A stretch of DNA of 64,000 bases, taken from the NCBI RefSeq assembly GCF_004216915.1, contig NZ_SGXD01000004.1, positions 62,001-126,000 of the forward strand. Reading direction: 5' to 3'. The translations under genes and the position numbers were made by a program. Below, piece by piece: positions 33,901-42,981 of the stretch; the first letter of the stretch is position 1; the number at the start of each line of letters is the position of its first letter. The notes below the pieces were generated by a model that had not been told where the DNA came from, did no database searches, and worked only from the letters and a program-made list of their open reading frames with translations. This stretch comes from Motilibacter rhizosphaerae. GTDB taxonomy: Bacteria; Actinomycetota; Actinomycetes; Motilibacterales; Motilibacteraceae.

Positions 33901-34451
33901 TGCAGGGCGCCCAGCAGGGGCTCCAGTCGACGACGGCGCTGGGCTTCCCCGGCAGCGGCTCCACCGCGCACACGGCCGGCGCGGTCACGGCGCCGACGAC
34001 GTTCAGCCTCGACGGCTGGTTCCGCTCGACGGGCACCGCGGGAGGGACGATCGTGGCGTTCGGCAGCAGCCCCAACGGTCCAGCGACGACGACCGACCGC
34101 GCGCTGTACCTCACCGCGAGCGGGGGCGTGCGGTTCCAGGCCAGCGCCAGCAGCGGGGTCGCGTCGACCCGGACAGGGCTCGCGGACGGCGCGTGGCACC
34201 ACGTGCTCGTCTCGGTCTCGGCGTCCGCCGGCACGTCGCTCTACGTCGACGGCAAGCTCGACGGCACCGACGCCACGGTCAAGCCCTCGACGAGCTACGC
34301 CGGCTACTGGCGGCTGGGCAGCGGGAACCTCGCTGGCCTCCCCTCCCGCCCGCCGAGCGACGGGCTCACCGGCACGCTCGACGAGATCGCGGTCTACCCG
34401 ACGGCGCTCTCGGCGCAGGACGCCGCACTGCACTACCACTCGAACCACTGA
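30963..34451 (+). CDS. Secreted multi-LamG-domain protein
   Basis: 1162 residues. Signal peptide (RRWLVPVVAVAVLLGAPAAALA, cleavage after ALA near residue 37). Then FTATGTSSSTLTAASHF, like the start of SipW-processed surface proteins. Five LamG/concanavalin-like domains at about residues 98-315, 320-530, 536-746, 751-965 and 993-1160; most start TEYxLDxGSG and end DDVRLWQRALS. A sixth, partial LamG start (SYRLDES, residues about 62-95) precedes the first full domain. No sortase signal or anchor seen, so it is released or bound by its repeats. Binds sugars or matrix by analogy. AAGGAGG (30948-30954) is 8 nt before GTG. Confidence 0.9.
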   Translation: MADIRGVRGRSRRWLVPVVAVAVLLGAPAAALAAFTATGTSSSTLTAASHFNTYREAVAANSASSSYRLDESRSSSAQSAMTDSGTAAANGVVEPPTNGALGIWSFDSLNAGQSTASTAYDDSGAANSLVLGGGARIDSTGHAGSALATTADGAVTSSSVPFHTNASFTASTWVWLTDAESSWRTALAARGAAGSAFFLQYNSQVGKWSFVATRSDANAPVADSAIGTSTPQTRTWTLLTGVFDATAGTISLYVNGTLESTVAHTTTWDAQTAVYAGQNWYGSQAVDQWRGRIDDATVWQRALSGSEVSTLAGGGSVSSTGLALSWSMAEGTGTTTADGSGSGVTGTLTGGATWLSGRVGGTYAVAMGGGHADATRSDLDITKPFTVAAWVFLKGTSTHFQTAVSVPDGPAWDGAWLQADSSGKWRFAMSNLAAYNASGTSDNAISSASAATNTWVYLTGVYTGTQLLLYVNGTQDGSIAHTQTQASTGPLRLGQAISDASTSDQWTGSVDDVRVWQRAFTASDVTAVTTAVGQPPATEYPLDGGSGTTVADASAHGNLGTVTGAVTWSSGSATTSMGAHLEFPGSTSAYVSGAKQAVRTDQTFTVGAWVRPTATGAYRTAVAEYGSTAPAFNLQATSSGNWSFTMLSQDTAAPSAYASFGGAPVVGQWTYLTGVYDATAGTATLWINGVAQSPATVSARFNGANLRVGGSLYAGASVDGWSGGIDDVRLWQRALSSAEITALAEGRGQTMATEYRLDEGSGTALTDTSTAATSNAGTVTGSATWATGSATTPYGAHLEFSNDVTSYAGSASPGIDTSQSYTASAWVRLNAVDGTYRTAVSEVSTTVAAFFLQYDAVNGDWNFTVTGSNASSPARYMAHGGVPAAGVWTLLTGVFDSSAGTATLYVNGGQVSSVSGVSSWAAPSLRIGRARYGGAATDPWNGGVDDVRLWQQALSASQVSALAGVPRPDVRAVAGLPGALQGAQQGLQSTTALGFPGSGSTAHTAGAVTAPTTFSLDGWFRSTGTAGGTIVAFGSSPNGPATTTDRALYLTASGGVRFQASASSGVASTRTGLADGAWHHVLVSVSASAGTSLYVDGKLDGTDATVKPSTSYAGYWRLGSGNLAGLPSRPPSDGLTGTLDEIAVYPTALSAQDAALHYHSNH

Positions 34452-34494
34452 CCCCGGGTCCCCCAGGTCCGTCAGCTGCTGGTCTGCTGTCCAC

Positions 34495-34518
34495 GCCGGA
34501 TCGTCAGCCGGATCGTCA
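34495..34518 (+). repeat. Tandem 12-bp repeat before the DUF1330 gene
   Basis: GCCGGATCGTCA occurs twice head to tail, followed by GC, ending 4 bp before the GGAGG of the next gene. A 12-bp period is close to one helical turn; could be an operator or a chance duplication. Confidence 0.7.
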
Positions 34519-34533
34519 GCATGGAGGTCGCTC

Positions 34534-34827
34534 GTGCCCAAGGGCTACTGGGTCAGCATCTACCGCGTCGTCTCGGACCCGGACAGGCTGGCGGCGTACA
34601 ACGCGCTCGCGGGTCCCGCCGTACGGGCCGCGGGCGGGCGCACCGTCGTCCGGGGCGGCCGGATCGTGGCGCACGAGGCCGGGACCGCCGTGCGCACCGT
34701 GCTCGTGGAGTTCGAGAGCTTCGACGAGGCGGTGGCGGCGTACGGGAGTGCGGCGTACCAGGAGGCGCTGGCCGCGCTGGGCGACGGCGCCGAGCGCGAG
34801 TTCCGCATCGTCGAGGGCGTCGACTGA
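34534..34827 (+). CDS. DUF1330 family protein
   Basis: 97 residues, one dimeric alpha/beta-barrel domain: KGYWVSIYRVVSDPDRLAAYN at the start and VLVEFESFDEAVAAYGSAAYQEAL in the second half match DUF1330. Function unknown; related folds are small oxygenases or ligand-binding proteins. GGAGG (34523-34527) is 6 nt before the GTG start. A hairpin follows. Confidence 0.88.
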   Translation: MPKGYWVSIYRVVSDPDRLAAYNALAGPAVRAAGGRTVVRGGRIVAHEAGTAVRTVLVEFESFDEAVAAYGSAAYQEALAALGDGAEREFRIVEGVD

Positions 34828-34856
34828 CCGGTTACCCCGCTCCGCTGGGACGACGA

Positions 34857-34885
34857 GGGCCACGGCAGCAGTGCCGCCGTGGCCC
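34857..34885. terminator. Hairpin between convergent DUF1330 and MFS genes
   Basis: GGGCCACGGC (34857-34866) and GCCGTGGCCC (34876-34885) pair perfectly around a 9-nt loop, 29 bp past the DUF1330 stop. Could work in both directions. Confidence 0.7.
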
Positions 34886-34958
34886 CGTCCAGCGTGACCG
34901 TCAGGTCCAGGTGTGCCCGCGCATGACGTCCCCCCCTCACCCTCCAGGGAAGCCGCCG

Positions 34959-36188
34959 TCAGCTCCGCGAGGCGACAGCAAAGCACGCGTCGTCGTCCTG
35001 CGGAGCGGGTTCGGGAACGCGCGCCAGCGCGATTCCCCCGATCAGGGCAGCCGTCGCCCCCGGCAGCGCGAGGACCGCGATGGCCCGCCCGGCCGGCATC
35101 ACCCCCGCGAGCAGCGCCCCCGCCTCCACGGCGAGGAGCTGGACGACGGACAGCGCGCCCTGCAGCAGGGAGAAGGCCGTGCCCCGGCAGTCGCTCCCGA
35201 CCGTCTGCGTGATCACCTGTGCGGCGGGGATCGTGCTGACCGCGCTGGCGCCGAGCGCTGCGAGGCCCGCTGCCGCGGCCCAGGGAGCGGGGTCCGCGAG
35301 GAAGACGACCGCGCACACCCCGCTGCCGACGAGCTCGAGCACGATGACGGTGGCGGCCAGGCGTCGTGCGGAGGTCTGCGCGGGGAGTGCCGCGGCGAAG
35401 ACCACTCCGCCGGCGGGGGTGAGCGCCAGCAGGCAGCCGTACGCGAGCCCGTGGCCGAGGTGGTGCTGCGTCGCGTAGATCACCAGCAGCGACTCCGACC
35501 CGATGCTGGCGGCGCTGCCCACCGTCGCGACCACCGCCACCCACCTGGTCGTGGTCGCGCTCCACAGCCCCGTGGCGGCGGCGCGCAACAGGCCGGCAGA
35601 GGACCGGGCCGATGCAGCGGACCGGGTGAGCGGCAGCAGCAGCAGGAGGCCGGCGCTGCCGAGGAAGGACAGCGCGTCGACCGCGAGCGCCGCCCGCGCC
35701 CCTATCGTGCCGACGAGGAGCCCGCCCGCGACGTACCCGCTGAGCACGGTCGCCTGCGCGGTCGCGTAGAGCGCCTTCAGCGCGCGCGCGTAGCGCTCTC
35801 CGCTGACCAGGGGCAGGGCTGCCGCACCGGCTGCCGAGTGGACGGGCGAGACGAGCGCGCTGACGAGCGCGAGCGGCAGCAGCAGGACCGGGTCCTGGAC
35901 GGCCGTGACCATGACGACGTACACGCCGGCACGGAGCAGGTCGGCCGCGACCATCACCGTGCGGTGGGGGAGCCTGTCGGCGAGCGTCGCGAGGTACGGA
36001 CCGGGGCCGAGCCACGGGACGAGGCCCACGGCGAAGGCGAGTGCGGTGAGCGAGGGGCTGCGGCTCCTGTCGTAGACGAGCACCGCGAGGGCGACGCGCC
36101 CCGCCCAGTCGCCGATGCCGGAGACCGCTCGGGCGCAGAGCAGGACGCGGACGCCACGCGCCGTGCCCGTCACCCCCGCCGTCGCCAC
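34959..36188 (-). CDS. MFS transporter (exporter-like)
   Basis: 409 residues with about 12 membrane helices. GIGDWAGRVALAVLVYD in helix 1 and DRLPHRTVMVAADLLRAG in the loop to helix 4 resemble the MFS_3/EntS group of siderophore or drug exporters. GTG 36188 is chosen because CACACT is 6 nt upstream; the frame stays open to 36242. The 200 bp upstream hold several inverted repeats (for example GGTGAGC 36249-36255 with GCTCACC 36287-36293) that could be operators. Substrate unknown. Confidence 0.82.
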   Translation of the reverse strand: MATAGVTGTARGVRVLLCARAVSGIGDWAGRVALAVLVYDRSRSPSLTALAFAVGLVPWLGPGPYLATLADRLPHRTVMVAADLLRAGVYVVMVTAVQDPVLLLPLALVSALVSPVHSAAGAAALPLVSGERYARALKALYATAQATVLSGYVAGGLLVGTIGARAALAVDALSFLGSAGLLLLLPLTRSAASARSSAGLLRAAATGLWSATTTRWVAVVATVGSAASIGSESLLVIYATQHHLGHGLAYGCLLALTPAGGVVFAAALPAQTSARRLAATVIVLELVGSGVCAVVFLADPAPWAAAAGLAALGASAVSTIPAAQVITQTVGSDCRGTAFSLLQGALSVVQLLAVEAGALLAGVMPAGRAIAVLALPGATAALIGGIALARVPEPAPQDDDACFAVASRS

Positions 36189-36337
36189 CGGAGGAGTGTG
36201 GGGCACCCTCGGCCGCACCGCAGCGGTTCTGCCGGGAAGCACCTGGACGGTGAGCGACCTCGGCCTCGGGTGCAGGTGCTCACGGGGCTCACCCCGAGCA
36301 GATGGGGGTCGTCCCGAGGAGATGCCCTCGCGCTGAC

Positions 36338-36370
36338 CCCCAGTTGATCGGGGTCCCCGATCAACTGGGG
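36338..36370 (-). terminator. 16-bp perfect inverted repeat after the ABC ATPase gene
   Basis: CCCCAGTTGATCGGGG (36338-36353) and CCCCGATCAACTGGGG (36355-36370) are separated by one base, 18 bp beyond the ABC gene's stop. It can act as a terminator. Its core AGTTGATCGGG is also found at 10.2 kb and in the element at 52.9-53.2 kb. Confidence 0.75.
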
Positions 36371-36387
36371 CGAAGGGCGCCCCCCTG

Positions 36388-37170
<783 letters not shown>

Positions 37171-37257
37171 GCGCGCTCACACCGCGACCCTACAAGCGGA
37201 CCGCCGCCCGGCCCCGTGCACCCGTTGGCCGGCGCCCGCGACCTAGGCTGGACGACC

Positions 37258-38079
37258 GTGCGCGCCCTCCCCCGCTCCGCCGTGCTCGCCGCCTGGGGCG
37301 GCGCGCTGCTCCGTGGCGCGGCCCCGGCCGACGCGCTGGGCGGCGTGCTCCCCCGCGAGGAGCACCACTCCGTCACCGGTCTCGGCCCGGACGACCCGCC
37401 CTGCTCGCCGCTCGTCGCCCTGGGCCTGCTGCGCCGGGCCGGTGCCACGGGCCTCGCGCTCGCGCTGCCCGTGCCGGGCGACCCCGGTGGCCTCGCCGGT
37501 CCCCCGCCGACCAACGCCGCGGCGCTCGTCGCCGGTGAGGCGGTGCTGGCGGTCGGCGGCCCCACGACCTACGCGCTGGTGCCCGAGGTCGCGCTGCGCG
37601 GGTCGAGCCTCGTCGAGGTCTCCTGGCGCGCGCTGCCCGCGCAGCCCCCCGTCCTCGCCACCACGACGCTCGCCGAGGCCGACCGGCAGCTCAAGGAGAC
37701 CCTGCAGGAGGCGACGGCCGAGCTCGTCCGGCTCGACGTCGCGCGCTGGCGCCCGGAGGTGGCGGAGGCGCTGGCCGAGCTGCGCCGAGGGGCCGGCGCC
37801 CAGGAGCTGCCGGCGGACTACTCGCCCCGCGCCCGGGACGTGCTGACCCGCGCGCAGCTGCTGCTCGGGGTGGCCGACCTCGCGCTCGCCGACCCGGGCG
37901 GCGCGCTGAGCGCCGGGGAGATCGGCCTGCGCGGGTCCGCGCTGCGCGGGCTCGCGGCAGCGGCGCGCCGCGGCGTCGTCTGCGCGGTGAACTCCCCCCT
38001 GGAGCGGGTGGCGGCCGCGGCGCCGGCGACCCCGACTCCTCAGGCGGCACCCCGCGCGGTCGAAGGGGAGGCGACGTAG
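37258..38079 (+). CDS. Conserved hypothetical protein
   Basis: 273 residues, soluble, Ala/Leu-rich; family not recognised. N-terminal half is beta-rich with HHSVTGLGPDDPPCSPLVALG and ATGLALALPVPGDPGGLAGPP; C-terminal half is helical (ADRQLKETLQEATAELVRLD). It looks like an actinobacterial protein conserved as a whole. Leaderless start: TAGGCT (37244-37249), 8 nt, GTG. Ends 25 bp before the GGDEF-EAL gene. Confidence 0.7.
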   Translation: MRALPRSAVLAAWGGALLRGAAPADALGGVLPREEHHSVTGLGPDDPPCSPLVALGLLRRAGATGLALALPVPGDPGGLAGPPPTNAAALVAGEAVLAVGGPTTYALVPEVALRGSSLVEVSWRALPAQPPVLATTTLAEADRQLKETLQEATAELVRLDVARWRPEVAEALAELRRGAGAQELPADYSPRARDVLTRAQLLLGVADLALADPGGALSAGEIGLRGSALRGLAAAARRGVVCAVNSPLERVAAAAPATPTPQAAPRAVEGEAT

Positions 38080-38104
38080 CCGCAGCGGCAGGACGGGGGG
38101 ACGC

Positions 38105-40378
38105 GTGACCGGGAGAGCCAGCGTGCGCGCGGTCCTGCCCGCCTGCGCCGCGGCCGCCCTCCTCTCGCTCGGCCTCGGTGCCGCTGGCCCCGGCGCCGTC
38201 CCGTGGGTGCTCGACCACCGGGTGCTGCCCGTGCTGATGGGGCTGTTCGCGCTGCCGGCGACCGGCGCGCTGCGCAGCGCCCCCCGCCGGACCTGGCGCC
38301 GACCGCTCGCCGGCGCGCTGCTGTCCTGGTCGGTGGGCTACGCGCTCTGGGCCCTCCCCGGGCGGTTCGCGATGGGACCGGTCACACCGTCGGACGCCTG
38401 CTTCGTGCTCTTCTACCCGCTGGCGGGGGCCGGGCTGTGGCGGCTGCTTCGCGGCCAGGGCCGGCGCGTCAGCGCGGCGACGGTCCTCGACGCGGTGGTC
38501 GCCGGGCTCGGGGCGTTCAGCGTCATCACCGCGCTCGCGCTGCCCGTCGTCGGCTCCCCGCTGCGCCACCTCGAGCCCGCGACCCTGCTCAACGCCTGCT
38601 ACCCGGTCGGCGACGCGGTCCTCCTCTCGGTCGCGGCCAGCCTGCTCGCGCTGCGCGGCGCCGGCGACCGTCGCGCGCTGCTGCTCACCCTCACCTTCGC
38701 GCTGCTGACCGGCGCCGACACGACGTACGCGACGGCCACGGCCGGTGGCGCCGCCGAGGCGTCGACGTGGCTCGTCAGCGCCCTGTGGGCGCTCGCGTGC
38801 GTCGGCGTCGGCAGCGCGCTGCTCGTCCGGGACTGCCGCCAGGAGGACGCTCCCCGCGAGACGCGCGTCGGGGCGGTCCCCGTCGTCGCGGCGCTCGGCG
38901 CGCTCGGCGTGCTGCTCACGGCCTCGCGCGTGCACGTCAGCGTCCCGGCGCTGGGGCTGGCGGTCGGCGCGCTCGTCGCGGCGTCCCTGCGCGGGCGCCT
39001 CGACCTGCGCAGCCTGCAGGAGCTGGTCCGCACCCGCCGCGACGCTCACCTCGACGACCTCACCGGCCTGGGCAACCGCCGCCACCTCGACGCCCGGCTG
39101 CAGGAGCTGCTCGAGGCGGCCGGCGAGGAGACGCCGCTGGCCCTGCTGCTCGTCGACCTCGACCGCTTCAAGGAGGTCAACGACGCGTACGGCCCCGGCG
39201 CCGGCGACGACCTCCTCCAGCAGGTGGCCGCCCGGCTGGTCGAGGCCGTGCCGCAGGCCGCCGCGCTCAGCAGGCTCGGCGACGACGAGTTCGCCCTGGC
39301 GCTGCCGACCGCCGCGGCGTCCGGCCTCGGCGGCCCGACCGAGCACCTGCACGCCGCGCAGCGCATCGTCGCCGCGCTCGCCGCGCCGTTCGAGGTCGCG
39401 GGCGCTGCCATGCACGTGACGGCGAGCATCGGGATGAGCGTCGCGGCTTCCGGCTGGACGAGCACCGAGCTCGTGCGCACCGCCGACGTCGCCATGCACG
39501 AGGCCAAGCGGGCCAGCGGCGACGGCAGCCACTACCGCCTGTACGACGTGACCACCGACGACAGCGGCCTGCGCCTCGCGCTCGGCCGCGACCTGCGCCG
39601 CGCGGTGGAGCAGCGCGAGATCACCCTGCACTACCAGCCGCAGCTCGACATCGCCGGCGACCGGGTCGTCGGCATGGAGGCGCTCGCGCGCTGGTCCCGA
39701 CCCGGGTACGGGCCGGTGCCGCCCGACGTCTTCGTCCCGCTCGCCGAGGAGCTCGGCCTCATGCCCGCGCTCACCGAGCTCGTGGTCGGCGAGGCGCTGC
39801 GCCAGTGCGCGGAGTGGCGCGCGCTCGGCCACGACCTGCGGATCTCGGTCAACATCACGGCCAGCGGCCTGCTCGACCCGGGCCTGGTCGAGGGGCTCTC
39901 GGGGCGCCTCGCCGGGCTGGGCCTGCCGGCCGAGGCGGTCGTCCTCGAGATCACCGAGAGCACGCTGATGTCGGACCCGGCCCGGGCCCGCGAGGTCATC
40001 GAGCAGCTGCGCCTGCTGGGCGTCGACGTCTCGGTCGACGACTTCGGCACCGGCTACTCCTCGCTCGCGTACCTCCGCCGGCTGCCGGTCACCGAGGTCA
40101 AGCTCGACCGGGCCTTCGTCATGGGCATGCTCGAGGACCCGATCGGGCCGGACGCGGCGATCGTGCGCGCGGCGAGCGAGATGGCCCGCGCGCTCGGCCT
40201 GCGGGTCGTCGCCGAGGGCGTCGAGGACGTCGTGCTGCTCGGCACGCTGCTGCGCACCGGCTGCGCCCTCGCCCAGGGCTACGGCATCGCCCGCCCCTCA
40301 CCCGCCGGCCACGCGCTGGCGGCGGCGCTGGCGCACGAGCAGCGGCGCAGCGCGGCCTACGCCCCGGCGGAGCGGTAG
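38105..40378 (+). CDS. Membrane GGDEF-EAL protein, probable c-di-GMP phosphodiesterase
   Basis: 757 residues. About 8-10 membrane helices (to about residue 305), GGDEF (about 315-475), EAL (about 490-745). The GGDEF signature reads RLGDDEF and no RxxD site precedes it, so cyclase activity is doubtful. The EAL domain has EALARW, NITASG, EITES, VDDFGTGYSSL, KLDRAF and AEGVED: all catalytic residues. Net role is likely c-di-GMP breakdown. The membrane block shares SDACFVLFYP, YPVGDAVLLSV and ADTTYAT with the protein at 23765. Its last 22 bp overlap the glgM end. Confidence 0.9.
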   Translation: MTGRASVRAVLPACAAAALLSLGLGAAGPGAVPWVLDHRVLPVLMGLFALPATGALRSAPRRTWRRPLAGALLSWSVGYALWALPGRFAMGPVTPSDACFVLFYPLAGAGLWRLLRGQGRRVSAATVLDAVVAGLGAFSVITALALPVVGSPLRHLEPATLLNACYPVGDAVLLSVAASLLALRGAGDRRALLLTLTFALLTGADTTYATATAGGAAEASTWLVSALWALACVGVGSALLVRDCRQEDAPRETRVGAVPVVAALGALGVLLTASRVHVSVPALGLAVGALVAASLRGRLDLRSLQELVRTRRDAHLDDLTGLGNRRHLDARLQELLEAAGEETPLALLLVDLDRFKEVNDAYGPGAGDDLLQQVAARLVEAVPQAAALSRLGDDEFALALPTAAASGLGGPTEHLHAAQRIVAALAAPFEVAGAAMHVTASIGMSVAASGWTSTELVRTADVAMHEAKRASGDGSHYRLYDVTTDDSGLRLALGRDLRRAVEQREITLHYQPQLDIAGDRVVGMEALARWSRPGYGPVPPDVFVPLAEELGLMPALTELVVGEALRQCAEWRALGHDLRISVNITASGLLDPGLVEGLSGRLAGLGLPAEAVVLEITESTLMSDPARAREVIEQLRLLGVDVSVDDFGTGYSSLAYLRRLPVTEVKLDRAFVMGMLEDPIGPDAAIVRAASEMARALGLRVVAEGVEDVVLLGTLLRTGCALAQGYGIARPSPAGHALAAALAHEQRRSAAYAPAER

Positions 40379-41544
40379 ACCTCGAGGGTCTGCTCGGCCA
40401 CCGCCGACCAGGAGAAGGCGTCGACCGCGCGCTGCCGGCCCGCCAGGCCCATCGCCCGCGCCCGCCCGGGGTCCGCGAGGACCTCGCCCAGCCGCTCGGC
40501 GAGGTCGTGGGCGAACTGCTCGGGGTCGACCGGCGTCCCCGTACCGCCGGCGACCTGCTCGACCGGGACGAGCAGCCCGCTCGTCCCGTCCTGCACGACC
40601 TCGGGGATGCCGCCCGTCGCGGTGGCGACGACCGCGGTCTCGCAGGCCATCGCCTCGAGGTTGACGATGCCCATCGGCTCGTAGATCGAGGGGCAGACGA
40701 ACACCGTGGCGTGCGTGAGGACCTGGATCACCTGCTCCTTCGGGAGCATCTCCTGCACCCAGAGGACCCCCGAGCGCGACTCCTGCAGACGGGACACGAG
40801 GCCCTCGACCTCCGCGGCGATCTCGGGGGTGTCGGGCGCGCCCGCGAGGAGCAGCAGCTGGACGTCGGGGTCGAGGTGCTCGGCGGCGCGCAGCAGGTAG
40901 GGCAGCCCCTTCTGCCGCGTGATGCGCCCGACGAAGGTGACGTACGGGCGGGACAGGTCGACGCCCAGCCGCTCGACGACGTCGGTCGCGGGGTCCGGCG
41001 CGTACAGCCCGGTGTCGATGCCGTTGTAGACGACCCGGACCTTGTCCGGGTCGAGCGAGGGGTACGCGTCGAGCACGTCGCGCCGCATGCCCGCGCTCAC
41101 GCTGATGACCGCGGCCGCCGCCTCCAGGGCCGTCTTCTCCACCCAGCTCGACAGCGCGTAGCCGCCACCCAGCTGCTCGGCCTTCCACGGCCGGTGCGGC
41201 TCGAGGCTGTGCGTCGTCACCACGTGCGGGACGCCGTGGAGCAGCGAGGCGACGTGGCCGGCCGCGTTGGCGTACCACGTGTGGCTGTGCACCACGTCGG
41301 TCCCCGCGCAGTCGCTCGCCATCGCCAGGTCGACGGCCATCGTGCGCAGCGCGGCGTTGGCGCCGGGCAGCACGCTGCTGTCGTCGTAAGCCGTGGTCCC
41401 GGCCTCGTCGCGAGGGGCGCCGAAGCAGCGGACCTGCACGTCGGTGCCGGTCGCCCGCAGCGCGCGGGTGAGGTACTCGACGTGGACGCCGGCGCCGCCG
41501 TAGACGGCCGGCGGGTACTCGCGGGTGAGGAGGTCGACGCGCAT
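40357..41544 (-). CDS. glgM: Alpha-maltose-1-phosphate synthase / ADP-glucose glycosyltransferase
   Basis: 395 residues, GT4. N-terminal LTREYPPAVYGGAGVHVEYL, HTWYANAAGH, GRITRQKG and C-terminal EPMGIVNLEAMACETAVVA. This actinobacterial 'GlgA' type (mycobacterial Rv1212c, GlgM) uses ADP-glucose to make maltose 1-phosphate for GlgE-type glucan synthesis. Divergent pairing with glgC is the same as Rv1212c-Rv1213, which supports the name. RBS GGAAGGG lies about 8 nt before ATG 41544. Confidence 0.92.
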   Translation of the reverse strand: MRVDLLTREYPPAVYGGAGVHVEYLTRALRATGTDVQVRCFGAPRDEAGTTAYDDSSVLPGANAALRTMAVDLAMASDCAGTDVVHSHTWYANAAGHVASLLHGVPHVVTTHSLEPHRPWKAEQLGGGYALSSWVEKTALEAAAAVISVSAGMRRDVLDAYPSLDPDKVRVVYNGIDTGLYAPDPATDVVERLGVDLSRPYVTFVGRITRQKGLPYLLRAAEHLDPDVQLLLLAGAPDTPEIAAEVEGLVSRLQESRSGVLWVQEMLPKEQVIQVLTHATVFVCPSIYEPMGIVNLEAMACETAVVATATGGIPEVVQDGTSGLLVPVEQVAGGTGTPVDPEQFAHDLAERLGEVLADPGRARAMGLAGRQRAVDAFSWSAVAEQTLEVYRSAGA

Positions 41545-41589
41545 GGAGGGACCCTTCCACAACGGGCGGCGCGCCACTACCCGCGGGGC

Positions 41590-41617
41590 TTGAACACCGT
41601 GGCCGTACGGGTACGGT
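41590..41617 (+). promoter_or_regulatory. glgC promoter
   Basis: TTGAAC (41590-41595), 16-bp spacer, TACGGT (41612-41617), then 6 nt to the ATG of glgC. The best two-hexamer promoter seen in the window; the message would be leaderless. Confidence 0.6.
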
Positions 41618-41623
41618 GCGCAC

Positions 41624-42871
41624 ATGGCTGACGTCCTCGCGATCGTCCTGGCCGGCGGAGAGGGCAAGCGGCTCATGCCGCTGACCGCTGACCGGGCCAA
41701 GCCCGCCGTGCCGTTCGGCGGGAACTACCGGCTCATCGACTTCGTCCTCTCGAACCTCGTCAACGGCGGCTTCCTCAAGATCGTCGTGCTGACGCAGTAC
41801 AAGTCGCACAGCCTGGACCGCCACATCACCAAGACGTGGCGCATGTCCAACCTGCTGGGCAACTACGTGACGCCGGTGCCGGCGCAGCAGCGCCTGGGGC
41901 CGCGGTGGTTCGCGGGCTCCGCCGACGCGATCTACCAGAACCTCAACCTCATCGACGACGAGCGCCCGAAGTACATCATCGTGTTCGGCGCCGACCACAT
42001 CTACCGCATGGACCCGCGGCAGATGCTCCAGCAGCACATCGAGTCCGGCGCCGGCCTCACGGTCGCCGCGGTGCGCCAGCCGCTGCGCGAGGCCGACCAG
42101 TTCGGCGTCATCGACACCGCGACCGAGGGCCCCGACGCGGGGCGGCTCATCAGCCGGTTCCGCGAGAAGCCCAAGGACGCCGTCGGCCTCGCGGACGCGC
42201 CCGACCAGATCTACGCCTCGATGGGCAACTACATCTTCACGACGCGGGCGCTCGTCGACGCGGTGACCCGCGACGCGATGAACCCCGAGAGCAAGCACGA
42301 CGTGGGCGGCAACCTCGTGCCGATGTTCGTGGAGAAGGGCGACGCGCAGGTCTACGACTTCACCCAGAACGTCGTCCCGGGCTCCACCGAGCGCGACCAC
42401 GCCTACTGGCGCGACGTCGGGACCCTCGACTCGTTCTACGAGGCCAACATGGACCTCATCTCGGTCCACCCGGTCTTCAACATGTACAACTACGACTGGC
42501 CCATCTACACCGCCTACGACCCCATGCCGGCCGCGAAGTTCGTCCGCGGGGCCGACGGCACCGAGGGCCAGGCGCGCGGCTCGATGGTCTCCCCCGGCGC
42601 CATCATCTCCGGCTCGTTCGTCGAGGACTCCGTCGTGTTCCCGCGCACCTCCGTGCTCCAGGGCTCGTTCGTCTCGGCCTCGGTGCTCATGGACCGCGTC
42701 GTCGTCGAGCCGGGCGCCCGCGTGCAGCGCGCGGTGCTCGACAAGGGCGTCGTCGTGGAGTCCGGCGCGCAGATCGGGATCGACCTCGCCCACGACCGGG
42801 CGCGCGGCTACACCGTGTCGGAGGGCGGGATCGTCGTCGTGGGCAAGGGCCAGCGGGTGACCGCGGGCTAG
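41624..42871 (+). CDS. glgC: Glucose-1-phosphate adenylyltransferase
   Basis: 415 residues, full-length. Nucleotide site [21 protein letters not shown], substrate loop [12 protein letters not shown], metal Asp in GADHIY, FREKP, and a C-terminal left-handed beta-helix with hexapeptide repeats (SFVEDSVVF and following). Forms ADP-glucose from glucose 1-phosphate and ATP, the committed step for glycogen and GlgM products. The palindrome CGGGCTAGCCCG (42864-42875) covers its stop. Confidence 0.96.
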   Translation: MADVLAIVLAGGEGKRLMPLTADRAKPAVPFGGNYRLIDFVLSNLVNGGFLKIVVLTQYKSHSLDRHITKTWRMSNLLGNYVTPVPAQQRLGPRWFAGSADAIYQNLNLIDDERPKYIIVFGADHIYRMDPRQMLQQHIESGAGLTVAAVRQPLREADQFGVIDTATEGPDAGRLISRFREKPKDAVGLADAPDQIYASMGNYIFTTRALVDAVTRDAMNPESKHDVGGNLVPMFVEKGDAQVYDFTQNVVPGSTERDHAYWRDVGTLDSFYEANMDLISVHPVFNMYNYDWPIYTAYDPMPAAKFVRGADGTEGQARGSMVSPGAIISGSFVEDSVVFPRTSVLQGSFVSASVLMDRVVVEPGARVQRAVLDKGVVVESGAQIGIDLAHDRARGYTVSEGGIVVVGKGQRVTAG

Positions 42872-42981
42872 CCCGGCGTCCGGGTGATCCGGCGCACCCC
42901 CGCTCATCCGGCCGTCCGCCCGGCCGACGAGGAGGCCGTACCCGGCCGTTCCTGGGCCGGATCCACGGGGGTGGGTCGCAG

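Noticed and set aside
30093-34541. 1482-codon minus-strand frame opposite the LamG gene
   Set aside because: Very high Arg/Gly/Ala content and no domains; a shadow due to high GC. Only the last 265 codons (30093-30890) are a real GAF gene.
42864-42875. CGGGCTAGCCCG palindrome as a terminator of glgC
   Set aside because: It has no loop and spans the stop codon; too short to fold as a hairpin. Could be a protein site but nothing supports it.
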